Shown here piece by piece: positions 43,455 through 51,261 of a stretch of 64,000 bases of DNA. Below the pieces are notes generated by a model. It did not search any database. It worked only from the letters and a program-made list of their open reading frames with translations, and was not told the DNA's origin. Positions within the stretch are counted from its first letter, which is position 1. The number at the start of each line of letters is the position of its first letter. Where the stretch lies: NCBI RefSeq assembly GCF_900199205.1, contig NZ_OBMJ01000001.1, forward strand, positions 1 to 64,000, given 5' to 3'. The translations under genes and the position numbers were made by a program. The stretch comes from Streptomyces sp. 1331.2. Its GTDB lineage: Bacteria; Actinomycetota; Actinomycetes; Streptomycetales; Streptomycetaceae.

Positions 43455-44598
43455 GCTGGCCGAACTCCTCCTTGGCGTGGACACGGCCGGGCTCGATGAT
43501 CGGTGGGGAGGCCTCGCCGGCCCGGCGGGGGATCGTGATTCAAGGGGGGCGGAGATGCGCACGGGTGTGGAGGGCGCGCTGGGGGACGGCGTCATGACGG
43601 CGCGGGATCGGTTCGAGCTCTGGCGGGACGTGATCAGAAGGACCCGGGAGTGCGAGGCGACCAGCGCGCACGTCGACACCTTCACGGCGCAGGTGCGGTC
43701 GTCGGAGCTGGGGCAGGTGACCCTGCTGGGGACGTCGTTCCCGTCCGCGCGGTTCCTGCGGACCGAGCGCATGGTGCGCCGCTCGCACGGTCCTGAGCTG
43801 TACAACCTGACGTTCCTGACGGCGGGTGGCCACACGCTGCGGTGCGGCACGGACCAGGCGGAGAAGTTCGAACCGGGAGACCTGTTGCTCCTCGGCCCTT
43901 CGGACCCGTACGACGGGCGGTACTTCGGTGGCGGCCCCGGCAAGCCCCTGGTCGAGGGCGTGGGCGCCGACTTCCCGGTGTCGCTGCTGCCGATCCCTCC
44001 GCGGCTGCTGCGCGGTCTGCTCGGCCGCAGGCTGTCCGGGCGGGAGGGGTCGGGGGCGCTGCTCGCGCAGTTTCTGCTCGGCCTGGAACGGCAGGCCGAC
44101 GTCCTACGACCGGCCGAGGCGGCCCGCCTGGGCACCGTCCTGGTCGACCTGACGGCGGCCTGGCTCGCCCGGGAACTCGACGCCGCCTCCCAGCTCCCGC
44201 CCGACGCCCGGCACCGGGCCCTGGTCGAGAACATCCGGGCCTTCATCCGGCACAACCTCCACGACCCCGCCCTGACCCCGGCCACGATCGCCGCCGCCCA
44301 CCACATCTCCGTCAGCCACCTGCACCGCCTCTTCACCCAGCACTCCCAGGGCGAGACCGTCGCCGCCTGGATCCGCAGCCAACGACTGCGCAAGGCCCAC
44401 CGCGACCTGACCGACCCCGCACTGCAGGACCTGCCCGTCCACGTCATCGCCGCCCGCTGCGGCATGTTCCGCGCCTCCGAGTTCAGCCGCGCCTTCAAAA
44501 CCGCCTACGGCCTCTCCCCCCGGGAACACCGCCACCGGGCCCGGCACGAGCCCGGCGGCCAGTAAGCCGCGCAACGCACGGACCAGCGCGACCGGGTG
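43455..44598. repeat. Long direct repeat, copy B (with AraC gene 3)
   Basis: The counterpart of 35506-36650, in the same orientation and 7.95 kb away. Both upstream flank (GCTGGCCGAACTCCTCCTTG onward) and downstream flank (TAAGCCGCGCAACGCACGGA onward) are included, so more than the gene was duplicated. The pair brackets the sugar-cassette and two regulator genes. Confidence 0.9.
43555..44565 (+). CDS. AraC family transcriptional regulator (paralogue 3 of 3)
   Basis: A 336-residue AraC/XylS protein collinear with the one at 35607 and of identical length. The C-terminal double HTH region is nearly residue-for-residue the same (LTPATIAAAHHISVSHLHRL, VHVIAARCGMFRASEFSRAF), while the first 110 residues differ at many positions (for example PGDLLLLGPSDPYDGRYFGG). 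The ATG at 43555 follows GGGGGGCGGAG and corresponds to the start of the twin. The two can be expected to bind the same sites and to respond to different signals. A more distant third member is at 12862. Confidence 0.9.
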   Translation: MRTGVEGALGDGVMTARDRFELWRDVIRRTRECEATSAHVDTFTAQVRSSELGQVTLLGTSFPSARFLRTERMVRRSHGPELYNLTFLTAGGHTLRCGTDQAEKFEPGDLLLLGPSDPYDGRYFGGGPGKPLVEGVGADFPVSLLPIPPRLLRGLLGRRLSGREGSGALLAQFLLGLERQADVLRPAEAARLGTVLVDLTAAWLARELDAASQLPPDARHRALVENIRAFIRHNLHDPALTPATIAAAHHISVSHLHRLFTQHSQGETVAAWIRSQRLRKAHRDLTDPALQDLPVHVIAARCGMFRASEFSRAFKTAYGLSPREHRHRARHEPGGQ

Positions 44599-45086
44599 GG
44601 CGCGACGGTCAGCCGGTGGTGGCGGCAGTGACGGCCTTGACGCCGCCGGCACCGTGCAGTCGCAGGACCTGCTCGGCGCGCGTGACCTGACCTCGGTGTG
44701 AGCGCAACGGCGCGGGCCCGCGCCGTTGCGCTCCCGTGGACGCCCGCCACACCGACGGCGCCGGCAGGGGGCCTGGGGGCCTCACCGTGAGAAGGGTCAC
44801 GCGGCGGGCGCCGGCGGGCCTGCGAACGGCGGTGGGGCCCGCGGGGACTGGGAAGGGCGTGGTTCGGCACGGGCGAAGGCCCTGTCCGGTTCGGGACTTT
44901 GGGCATGAATCCGGTCGACCTTCGGCCCGGTGGTGACCGGTGCGGGAGCGGGCAACCGTGGACGGTCGCCCGGTGTGATCGGGCGGTGGCGCCGTCCGAG
45001 GTGGGCGGCGTCGACCCTGCCGTCTACCCGGCGCACGGTGCGCGTGAAAAGCGCGGCCCCGTACGCTCCGGAGGACCCCCAGACCC
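44599..45086. other. Intergenic stretch without a recognised gene
   Basis: About 490 bp between the AraC gene and the MFS gene. GC-rich throughout, with weak ORFs only. A minus-strand stretch near 44609-44690 reads VTRAEQVLRLHGAGGVKAVT and could be a gene relic, but I recognise no family. The MFS promoter must lie in the last 100 bp; I see no strong hexamers. Confidence 0.4.
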
Positions 45087-46478
45087 ATGTCCCGAACGAT
45101 CGACAACGCCCCGTATACCGCCTTCCACCGCAGGCTGGCCCTCGCCTGCTCGGGAGGGCCACTGCTGGACGGCTACATCCTCAGCATCGTCGGCGTCGCC
45201 CTGATCGGCATGCGCCCCGACCTCGGCCTGTCCACCGCCGAGGTCAGCCTGATCGGCGCCGCCGCGCTGGTCGGCATGTTCGTCGGCGGCGCCCTGTTCG
45301 GCGTGCTGACCGACCGGATCGGCCGGGAGGTGATGTACACCGCCGACCTGCTCGTCATGGTCGCCTGCTCGGTGCTCTCCTTCTGGGTGGACGCGGTGTG
45401 GGCGATCACCCTGCTGCGCTTCGTCCTCGGCATGGCCGTGGCCGCCGACTACCCCATCGCGACCTCGCTGCTCGCCGAGTGGCTGCCCGCCAAGCACCGC
45501 GGCCGCCTGCTCGGCCAGCAGATCGTCGCCTGGTACGCCGGCTCGGTGCTCGCCTACGTGGTGGGCTACCTGTTCCTGGAGCTGGCAGGTCCCGGCAGCT
45601 GGCGGTGGATGCTGGCGAGCTCGACGGTGCTGTGCGCGGTCTTCCTGGTGATCCGGCGCGGCTCGCCGGAATCGCCGCGCTGGCTCGCCGCCAACGGGCG
45701 CGTCGGGGACGCGGTGCGCGTGGTCGAGAAGCACCTCGGGGTCCGGGTCGACGGCCGCGAACTGATGCCCGACCCCGCCGAGGCCGCACGACCCAGCGGG
45801 CTGCGCCTGCTGATGACCCCGCCCTACCGGCGCCGCACCCTGTTCTGCGGCCTGTTCTTCCTCTGCCAGGTCGGCCCGCTGTTCGCGATGCTCACCTTCG
45901 GCCCGCAGATCCTCTCCTCCTTCGGCATGCCCGGCGGCACCGTGATGGAGACCCTGGGCACCGGGCTGATCAGCCTGGTCTTCCTGCTCGGCTGCTACCC
46001 GGCGCTGCGCCTGATCGACAGCCGCGGCCGACGCCCCGTCATCATCTGGTCCTTCGCGCTGATGACCGTGCCGCTGGCCCTGCTGGGCGTGTGGCCCACC
46101 GCCCCGGCCGCGATCGCCCTGCTGGCGCTGTGCGCGTACGCCTTCCTGTGCGGCGGGCCCAACGTGCTCGACTGGACGTATCCGAACGAGCTGTTCCCGA
46201 CCGAGATCCGGGCGACCGCCGTGGGCGTGGCCACCTCGGTGAGCCGGATCGGCGCGGCGGTGGGCACCTACCTGCTGCCGCTGTCCCTGACAGGACTGGG
46301 CACCGGCCCGACGATGCTGATCGCCGCGGGCACCACGGCACTGGGCCTGCTGGTGTGCGTGCTGTGGGCGGAGGAGACCCGCGGTACGGCGCTCGGCGCC
46401 TCGCCGGTTGCCGCGCCCGGCCGTGCGGGCACGGCGCCGGGCGTCCCGGCGCAGCGGGTGCCGCAGCCGGTGCGCTGA
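45087..46478 (+). CDS. MFS transporter, sugar/metabolite:H+ symporter type
   Basis: A 463-residue twelve-helix transporter of the SP/AAHS type. The loop-2 motif is FGVLTDRIGREVMYTADLLV; the helix-4 region is LRFVLGMAVAADYPIATSLL with AEWLPAKHRGRLLG (family motif); RRGSPESPRWLAANGR precedes the central loop; and PNELFPTEIRATAVGVATSV is the late ExxPTxxR-type motif. These fit uptake of a sugar, sugar acid or aromatic acid, not drug export. The C-terminus is an Ala/Pro/Gly-rich cytoplasmic tail that ends in a tandem repeat containing the stop. The start at 45087 follows GGAGGA. Confidence 0.88.
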   Translation: MSRTIDNAPYTAFHRRLALACSGGPLLDGYILSIVGVALIGMRPDLGLSTAEVSLIGAAALVGMFVGGALFGVLTDRIGREVMYTADLLVMVACSVLSFWVDAVWAITLLRFVLGMAVAADYPIATSLLAEWLPAKHRGRLLGQQIVAWYAGSVLAYVVGYLFLELAGPGSWRWMLASSTVLCAVFLVIRRGSPESPRWLAANGRVGDAVRVVEKHLGVRVDGRELMPDPAEAARPSGLRLLMTPPYRRRTLFCGLFFLCQVGPLFAMLTFGPQILSSFGMPGGTVMETLGTGLISLVFLLGCYPALRLIDSRGRRPVIIWSFALMTVPLALLGVWPTAPAAIALLALCAYAFLCGGPNVLDWTYPNELFPTEIRATAVGVATSVSRIGAAVGTYLLPLSLTGLGTGPTMLIAAGTTALGLLVCVLWAEETRGTALGASPVAAPGRAGTAPGVPAQRVPQPVR

Positions 46479-46510
46479 CGGCCGGTGCGCTGACGGCGGG
46501 TGTGCTGACG
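46466..46510. repeat. 15-bp tandem repeat across the MFS stop codon
   Basis: Three head-to-tail 15-bp units, GCCGGTGCGCTGACG twice exactly and GCGGGTGTGCTGACG, begin in the last codons of the MFS gene; each unit supplies a TGA. A partial fourth unit follows. Confidence 0.8.
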
Positions 46511-46527
46511 GCCGTCGTTTGACGCAG

Positions 46528-46566
46528 CGGCGGCGCCGCCCGGGAGTCCCGGGTGGCGCCGCCGTC
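46528..46566 (+). terminator. Long GC-rich hairpin after the MFS gene
   Basis: A stem of 16 paired bases (CGGCGGCGCC then CCCGGG and complements) is interrupted by a single G/T mismatch, with a 3-nt loop. It is the natural terminator of the MFS gene. Confidence 0.7.
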
Positions 46567-46611
46567 GGTTCACCGGCCGTGGAGCGCCGCGCGCCCCGGG
46601 GCGGCACCCCC

Positions 46612-46665
46612 TTGCAAGTGTCCGGCGTGTGCAACTATCTTGATGGGCATAAGTTGCAGCTGCAA
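46612..46665 (+). promoter_or_regulatory. OYE promoter with AGTTGCA/TGCAACT motifs
   Basis: -35 TTGCAA (46612-46617), 18-bp spacer, -10 TATCTT (46636-46641). TGCAACT (46630-46636) overlaps the -10 as in the MFS promoter at 18.5 kb. Just downstream is a perfect palindrome TTGCAGCTGCAA (46654-46665) preceded by AG. This looks like a MarR-type operator in the early transcribed region. Confidence 0.6.
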
Positions 46666-46720
46666 TCAGTTGCGGGTGTATCCCCTGCGCCGGCGCCGGG
46701 GCAGCCACGAAGGAGATCCG

Positions 46721-47824
46721 ATGAGCACCACTCTCTTCAGCCCGTACACCCTGCGGGAGCTGACCGTCCCCAACCGGATCTGGATGGCGGCGATGTGCCA
46801 GTACAGCGCCGCGCCCGACGGGGCGGCGGCCGGCGTGCCGACGGACTGGCACTTCACCCACCTGGCGGCGCGGGCCGCCGGCGGCACCGGGCTGATCATC
46901 ACGGAGGCCACCGCCGTCAGCCCCGAGGGGCGCATCAGCCCGTACGACCTCGGGATCTGGAACGACGAGCAGGCCGCGGCGTTCCGCCGGATCACCGCCT
47001 TCCTGAAGTCGCAGGGCACCGTCGCCGCGATCCAGCTCGCCCACGCCGGGCGCAAGGCCTCCACCGAGCGGACCTGGGTGGAGCGCGGGCGCCCGCTGGC
47101 CGTGGACGAGGAGCACGGCTGGGCCCCGGTCGGCCCCGGCGCCGAGCCCTTCTCCCCCGCCCACAGCGCCCCGCAGGAGCTGACCGAGGAGCAGATCGGC
47201 GAGATCGTCGGCGAGTTCGCCGACGCCGCCCGGCGCGCGCTGGAGGCCGGCTTCCAGGTCGCCGAGGTCCACGGCGCCCACGGCTACCTGATCCACCAGT
47301 TCCTCTCCCCGCACACCAACCGCCGCACCGACGGCTACGGGGGCTCCTTCGAGAACCGCATCCGCTTCGCGCTGGAGGTCGTCGACGCGGTGCGTGCGGT
47401 GTGGCCCGAGGACCTGCCCGTCTTCTTCCGCGTCTCCGCCACCGACTGGCTCACCGAGAACCCCGAGGACGGCCGCGAGGGCTGGACCTCGCAGGACACC
47501 GTGCGCCTCGCCAAGGAACTCCAGGCCCACGGCGTGGACCTGCTCGACGTCTCCACCGGCGGCATCGTCCCCGACGCCCGGATCGAGGCCGCGCCCGGCT
47601 TCCAGGTGCCCTTCGCCGAGGCCGTGCGCACCGAGGCCGGCCTGCCCGTGGCCGCCGTCGGCCTGATCACCGAGCCCGCCCAGGCCCAGGCCATCGTCGC
47701 CGGCGGCCGCGCCGACGCCGTCCTGCTCGGCCGCGAGCTGCTGCGCGACCCGTACTGGGCCCGCCGCGCCGCCGCCGCGCTCGACGGGGAGGTCCCCACC
47801 CCCGTCCAGTACCACCGCGCCTGA
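46721..47824 (+). CDS. Old Yellow Enzyme family ene-reductase (YqjM-like)
   Basis: A 367-residue FMN TIM-barrel enzyme. YqjM-type features are VPNRIWMAAMCQYSAAPDG with the redox-tuning Cys, GLIITEATAVSPEGRISPYD, AIQLAHAGRKAS, the substrate-binding VAEVHGAHGYLIHQFLSPHT, NRRTDGYGGSFENRIRFALE and the phosphate-binding AVGLIT with GGRADAVLLGRELLRDPYW. These enzymes reduce activated C=C bonds of enones, quinones or maleimides with NADPH. The start at 46721 follows AAGGAGAT. The MarR-like operator in its promoter indicates induction by electrophiles, and the regulator could be the MarR at 17847. Confidence 0.93.
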   Translation: MSTTLFSPYTLRELTVPNRIWMAAMCQYSAAPDGAAAGVPTDWHFTHLAARAAGGTGLIITEATAVSPEGRISPYDLGIWNDEQAAAFRRITAFLKSQGTVAAIQLAHAGRKASTERTWVERGRPLAVDEEHGWAPVGPGAEPFSPAHSAPQELTEEQIGEIVGEFADAARRALEAGFQVAEVHGAHGYLIHQFLSPHTNRRTDGYGGSFENRIRFALEVVDAVRAVWPEDLPVFFRVSATDWLTENPEDGREGWTSQDTVRLAKELQAHGVDLLDVSTGGIVPDARIEAAPGFQVPFAEAVRTEAGLPVAAVGLITEPAQAQAIVAGGRADAVLLGRELLRDPYWARRAAAALDGEVPTPVQYHRA

Positions 47825-47895
47825 CCCGCCGGCACCCCGGCCTTGTGGCACCCGTGCCCCCGCAACGCCGTAGCCGGGCGGCGCGGGTGTCGGGC

Positions 47896-47926
47896 TTGAG
47901 TTGGAGCGCACTCCAAGTCCTACGGT
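47896..47926 (+). promoter_or_regulatory. MerR-type promoter with a 19-bp spacer
   Basis: -35 TTGAGT (47896-47901) and -10 TACGGT (47921-47926) are 19 bp apart, and the spacer carries the palindrome TTGGAGCGCACTCCAA (47901-47916). An over-long spacer filled by a palindrome is the hallmark of MerR-activated promoters. No merR gene lies in the window, so control is in trans. Confidence 0.7.
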
Positions 47927-48007
47927 TTTGCCGTGAGTCCCCGCCGGCCCGGCGGGGCTGAACGGGACGTGGCCGCCGGCAGGTGCGGCCGGGAGAGAGG
48001 GACCGCC

Positions 48008-48430
48008 ATGAGCACGGCCGCGAACGACGCACAGGCCCGCCGGGAGCGCTTCGAGCACGGGCTGGAGGTGCTGGAGCGCATCGACGGCGAGGCCGGGGTC
48101 CGGGTGGTGGAATCGCTGGGCGACATCAGCCCCGAACTCGGGCACCAGATCGTCGCCTGGGGCTTCGGGGAGATCTACAGCCGCCCGCAACTCGCGCCGC
48201 GCGACCGCCAGTTGGTCACCCTGGGGATGCTCACCGCGCTCGGCGGCTGCGAGCCCCAGCTGGAGGTCCACGTCAACGCCTCCCTGAACGTGGGGCTCAC
48301 GCCCGAGGAGATCGTCGAGGCCCTGCTGCACTCCGCCGGCTACTGCGGGTTCCCCAAGGCGCTGAACGCGACCTTCGTCGCCAAGAAGGTGTTCGCCGAA
48401 CGCGGCCTGCTGCCGGTCACGGGCGCCTGA
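48008..48430 (+). CDS. Carboxymuconolactone decarboxylase-like protein
   Basis: A 140-residue protein of the CMD/AhpD fold: ISPELGHQIVAWGFGEIYSR, QLAPRDRQLVTLGMLTALGG, CEPQLEVHVNASLNVGLTPE and EIVEALLHSAGYCGFPKALN. The AhpD CxxC is missing, so it is closer to the PcaC/YurZ-like group than to alkylhydroperoxidase. The conserved Glu-x-x-His (QLEVHVNAS) is retained. It probably acts on a lactone or enol acid, perhaps in the same electrophile response as the OYE gene upstream. The start at 48008 follows a GGGAGAGAGGG tract. It has its own MerR-like promoter. Confidence 0.85.
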   Translation: MSTAANDAQARRERFEHGLEVLERIDGEAGVRVVESLGDISPELGHQIVAWGFGEIYSRPQLAPRDRQLVTLGMLTALGGCEPQLEVHVNASLNVGLTPEEIVEALLHSAGYCGFPKALNATFVAKKVFAERGLLPVTGA

Positions 48431-48436
48431 CGTCAA

Positions 48437-48493
48437 CGGGATCTGCGGGGCGGGATCTGCGGGGCGCGATCTGCGGGCGGGATCTGCGGACGG
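48437..48493. repeat. Short tandem repeat
   Basis: Four imperfect 13-14-bp units of the type CGGGATCTGCGGGG run from 48437 to about 48490, between the CMD gene and the next ORF. No function is evident. Confidence 0.75.
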
Positions 48494-48558
48494 AGGCTGC
48501 GGCGCCGGGGGTGGCCGGGAACCTTCCGGGGCGGGTGGGCGTCCGGGGAGGCGTACCC

Positions 48559-49257
48559 GTGTCCGGATCACCCGAGGAGCCCGTCGTGTCCGACTACCTG
48601 CCGCCGTCGCCTGCCGAGTCCTGGCTGCTGGGCGGGGTGACGGCCGTGCTGCAGGAGGGCATCGGGCAACAGCTCGGGTACTGGGTGGGGCCCGGCGGTG
48701 TGCTGAGCCATGACGACGGGAGCGGCAACGGCTGGCAGTTGGCCTGGCTGCCGGGCGGGCGGGCGGTGATCAGCGGGTTCGACGTGGACTACAGCACCGA
48801 GCGGGAGGTGGCGCAGCTGCTGGCGGGCGCGCCGCCGTGGGTGCCCGCGCCGGCGGAGCGGGCCGGGTTCTGCTTCTGGTGGGAGTCGGACGGCGGGGGC
48901 TGGCGGTGCGCGGCCGGTGCTTCGGATCCCGGGATGCGGCTGACCGGTTCGGTGGAGCACGTCGAGGAGCGTCTGGCCGACCGGGTCTGGGAGCGGATTC
49001 CGGAGCCGGACGACGAGGACGGGGACGAGTCGGAGGAGGAGCTGGACGAGTGGGCGTACGTCGAGGGGTTCCACCGGCGGCTGGAGGAGTTGCTGGCCGC
49101 CGCCCGCGAGCAGCGGCTGACCGACGGTGAACTGGTGCCGGTCCTGGCCTTTCTGGCCGATCCGCAGGAGCAGCGGACGGCCGGCGCCCTGGCCCTCGCC
49201 GCTCAGGCCGGCTTCACCGCGGGAAGCCGCCTGCCGTGGGAGGCGGCCACGGCCTGA
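48559..49257 (+). CDS. Hypothetical acidic protein
   Basis: A 232-residue soluble protein. It begins after SGSPEEP with DYLPPSPAESWLLGGVTAVL, has a beta-rich domain (GQQLGYWVGPGGVLSHDDG, WQLAWLPGGRAVISGFDVDY, FCFWWESDGGGWRCAAGASD), a very acidic linker (EPDDEDGDESEEELDEWAYV) and a helical end (FHRRLEELLAAAREQRLTDG). No family is recognised; the Gly/Trp-rich front recalls immunity-type proteins. GTG at 48559 has GGGGAGG at good spacing; GTG at 48586 with GAGGAG is equally possible. Confidence 0.6.
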   Translation: MSGSPEEPVVSDYLPPSPAESWLLGGVTAVLQEGIGQQLGYWVGPGGVLSHDDGSGNGWQLAWLPGGRAVISGFDVDYSTEREVAQLLAGAPPWVPAPAERAGFCFWWESDGGGWRCAAGASDPGMRLTGSVEHVEERLADRVWERIPEPDDEDGDESEEELDEWAYVEGFHRRLEELLAAAREQRLTDGELVPVLAFLADPQEQRTAGALALAAQAGFTAGSRLPWEAATA

Positions 49258-49281
49258 CGACGCGGGTGCGCGGCCTGCGGT

Positions 49282-49314
49282 GCGCAGGAAGTCGGCGGGG
49301 CCGACTTCCTGCGC
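49282..49314. terminator. Hairpin between convergent genes
   Basis: A perfect 15-bp stem (GCGCAGGAAGTCGGC and complement) with a GGG loop lies between the hypothetical gene and the last gene of the membrane-protein operon. Confidence 0.75.
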
Positions 49315-49330
49315 GCGGGCGGGTGCGGGG

Positions 49331-50386
49331 TCAGACGGTCGGTCGGGCGGGCGGTCCGGCCAGGAGGTCGGACTGGAGGGTGGCGACCTGGCGGAAGGGC
49401 GGGGTGGGGACGCCGTCGGGGTTGGTCATGGTGATGACGGCGAGGATGTCGGCGGCGCAGAGGTAGGCGACGCGGGCGGTGGGGGTGCCCTTGGGGCCGT
49501 TCGCCGTGGACTCCAGCGCGGTCAGGTCGACGCCGTCGACGGTGTCCCAGTCCTTGTGGGCGGTGGTTTTGGTGTCCGGGGCGGCCTTGGTGCGGCCCTT
49601 GGAGCGCAGGGAGGAGAAGGCGTCCCAGGACTCGGCCGCGGAGCCGAAGCGCAGCAGCCGGATCTGGGTGCGGGTGCCGTCGGAGGCCGTCCACTCCCGG
49701 ACGGTGGCCGCGCGGCAGGCGTCTTCCAGGAGGAGTTCGCGCAGCTTGGCCGGGTCCTGCTGCTCGGCGAGGATCGCGTCGCAGGGCACCCAGTCGGCGA
49801 GGGCCGGGGCGGGAGCCGCGCCGGGATGGGGGGCTGCGGACGCGGCCGGGGAGGTGGCCGGGGATCCGGTCGGGGAGGCCGTCGGGGAGGCCGTCGGGGA
49901 GCCGGAGGCGGTGGCCTTCGGGGTGGGGGCCGGGAAGGACGGCGCGGTCATGGTGCCGCCGGCCTCCTTGGGGGCGGGCAGCAGCAGGTAGCGCAGGTCC
50001 GCGTAGTGGAGGGCCTTGCCCTTGCCGTCCGGGGCGGCCTTGCCGGAGGGCAGCGGGGGCAGCGTCAGCGGTGGGAAGGTGTAGCGGCCGTCGCCCGCGG
50101 TGGCCAGGCCCGGGATGTCGGTGCGCTCGGGGGCGGTGACGGCCAGGGCGGTGCCGGTGCCGGCCAGGGCGAACACCAGGGCGGCGCAGCTCCAGCGCAC
50201 GGCGGCCTTGCGGCGCCGGGCCCGGCGGGCCTGCTGCTGCGCGAGTTCCTCGGGGGTGGGGGCGAAATCGGTGAACTCCACTGCCCCGATGGCCGGTTCG
50301 GGCGCCGGCGGGGTGGCCGGAGCCGTGGGCGGCTGGGGCGGGAGCGGGTCCGAGGCGGGCGGCGGCGGGGTGGCGTGGTCGGTCAT
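49331..50386 (-). CDS. Single-pass membrane protein, operon paralogue 4
   Basis: A 351-residue protein. A Pro-rich cytoplasmic head (SDPLPPQPPTAPATPPAPEP) ends in a basic stretch (QQARRARRRKAAVR), then one membrane helix (SCAALVFALAGTGTALAVTA). The extracytoplasmic part has LHYADLRYLLLPAPKEAGG, a low-complexity ASPTGSP-type linker, and a globular end with Cys residues (VPCDAILAEQQ, LLLEDACRAA, VAYLCAADILAVITM) and IRLLRFGSAAESWDAFSSLR. The same pattern (LRxLLLPxP, then a strand and F/S/A-rich helix) recurs in the three other genes of this operon. The start overlaps the preceding gene's stop by 4 bp. The function is unknown. Confidence 0.75.
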   Translation of the reverse strand: MTDHATPPPPASDPLPPQPPTAPATPPAPEPAIGAVEFTDFAPTPEELAQQQARRARRRKAAVRWSCAALVFALAGTGTALAVTAPERTDIPGLATAGDGRYTFPPLTLPPLPSGKAAPDGKGKALHYADLRYLLLPAPKEAGGTMTAPSFPAPTPKATASGSPTASPTASPTGSPATSPAASAAPHPGAAPAPALADWVPCDAILAEQQDPAKLRELLLEDACRAATVREWTASDGTRTQIRLLRFGSAAESWDAFSSLRSKGRTKAAPDTKTTAHKDWDTVDGVDLTALESTANGPKGTPTARVAYLCAADILAVITMTNPDGVPTPPFRQVATLQSDLLAGPPARPTV

Positions 50387-51261
50387 GCGGACGCTCCCGG
50401 GCGGGCGAGGCGGTCGAGCTGCAGGGTGAAGAGGGCGACGATCTTGTCCTTGGGCAGCGGTGCCACGCCCTCGGCGTTCATGATGACCAGGAGGTCGCCC
50501 TCGGCGGCCGAGCACTCCAGGTAGTCGATCGGCGCGGACGGCGGCGCCGGCATCAGGTAGCAGTGCGCCTCGGGGTGCCCCGGGATGCTCGGGCCGATCC
50601 GGAAGAGGCCGGTGTCGCCGGTGAAGACCGCGGTGTACTCGTTGATCCGCTGCACTTCCTGCTGGTTGAACTGGCGCAGCTTCAGGCCGATCACCAGGTC
50701 GTCCCCGGTGGAGAGGTAGGTGCGCACGCCGGTGGCCTTGACGTGCAGGCCCTCCCAGTACGAGCGGAGCTTGTCGCGCTTGTCCTTGGGGATCTGCTGG
50801 AGTTCGGCGTCCAGCTCGGCGGACAGCTGCTCGCCGTTGAGCTCGGTGTCGTTGCCGTAGACGCCGTCGTCCGGACCGGGCCGGTAGCCGGCCGGGACGG
50901 GCAGCAGCAGGTCGCGCAGCGAACCGAAGTGGCTGCCGTTGGACTTGGCGCCGTACGGGGTGGCGCTCGCGGTCGGGGTGGGCGCGGTGGAGGGGGCGGC
51001 GGCGGTGGCCGGGGCCGGGTCGTCGTACTGGGTCTTGATGATGCCGATGCCGATGGCCACGCCGACCAGCGCGGCCGCGGCCGTGGCGGCGCCCGCGCGC
51101 AGCAGGCGGCGGGAGCCGGGGGTGGTGGGGGCGCCGGGGGTGGCGGGGTCGGCGGGGTCGGGCGTGCCGGGCCCGGTGGCGGCGGGCTGCTCGGGGGCGG
51201 GCATCGACTCGGGCTCGGCGGCGGGCGCGGCCGGGGTCGCGGTCACGGTGTCGTCGTTCAT
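50383..51261 (-). CDS. Single-pass membrane protein, operon paralogue 3
   Basis: A 292-residue protein with the operon's common plan. It has a Pro/Ala/Thr-rich head, the basic RRLLRAG, a membrane helix (AATAAAALVGVAIGIGII), then FGSLRDLLLPVPAGYRPGPD with GVYGNDTELNGEQLSAELDA, IGLKLRQFNQQEVQRINEYT and HCYLMPAPPSAPIDYLECSA, a Cys pair possibly bridged. It ends with EGDLLVIMNAEGVAPLPKDK. The ATG at 51261 overlaps the upstream stop (ATGA) and is preceded by GGGAG; ATG at 51276 is an alternative. It is probably extracytoplasmic and part of a complex with its neighbours. Confidence 0.75.
   Translation of the reverse strand: MNDDTVTATPAAPAAEPESMPAPEQPAATGPGTPDPADPATPGAPTTPGSRRLLRAGAATAAAALVGVAIGIGIIKTQYDDPAPATAAAPSTAPTPTASATPYGAKSNGSHFGSLRDLLLPVPAGYRPGPDDGVYGNDTELNGEQLSAELDAELQQIPKDKRDKLRSYWEGLHVKATGVRTYLSTGDDLVIGLKLRQFNQQEVQRINEYTAVFTGDTGLFRIGPSIPGHPEAHCYLMPAPPSAPIDYLECSAAEGDLLVIMNAEGVAPLPKDKIVALFTLQLDRLARPGASA

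Noticed and set aside
35506-44598. The long direct repeats as terminal repeats of an insertion sequence or ICE attachment sites
   Set aside because: They encode AraC genes, there is no transposase or integrase between them, and no short flanking target duplications are seen. A duplication is the simpler explanation.
48437-48493. Repeats of CGGGATCTGCGGGG as regulator sites or CRISPR
   Set aside because: Units are contiguous, imperfect and lack spacers or promoter elements. Reported only as a tandem repeat.
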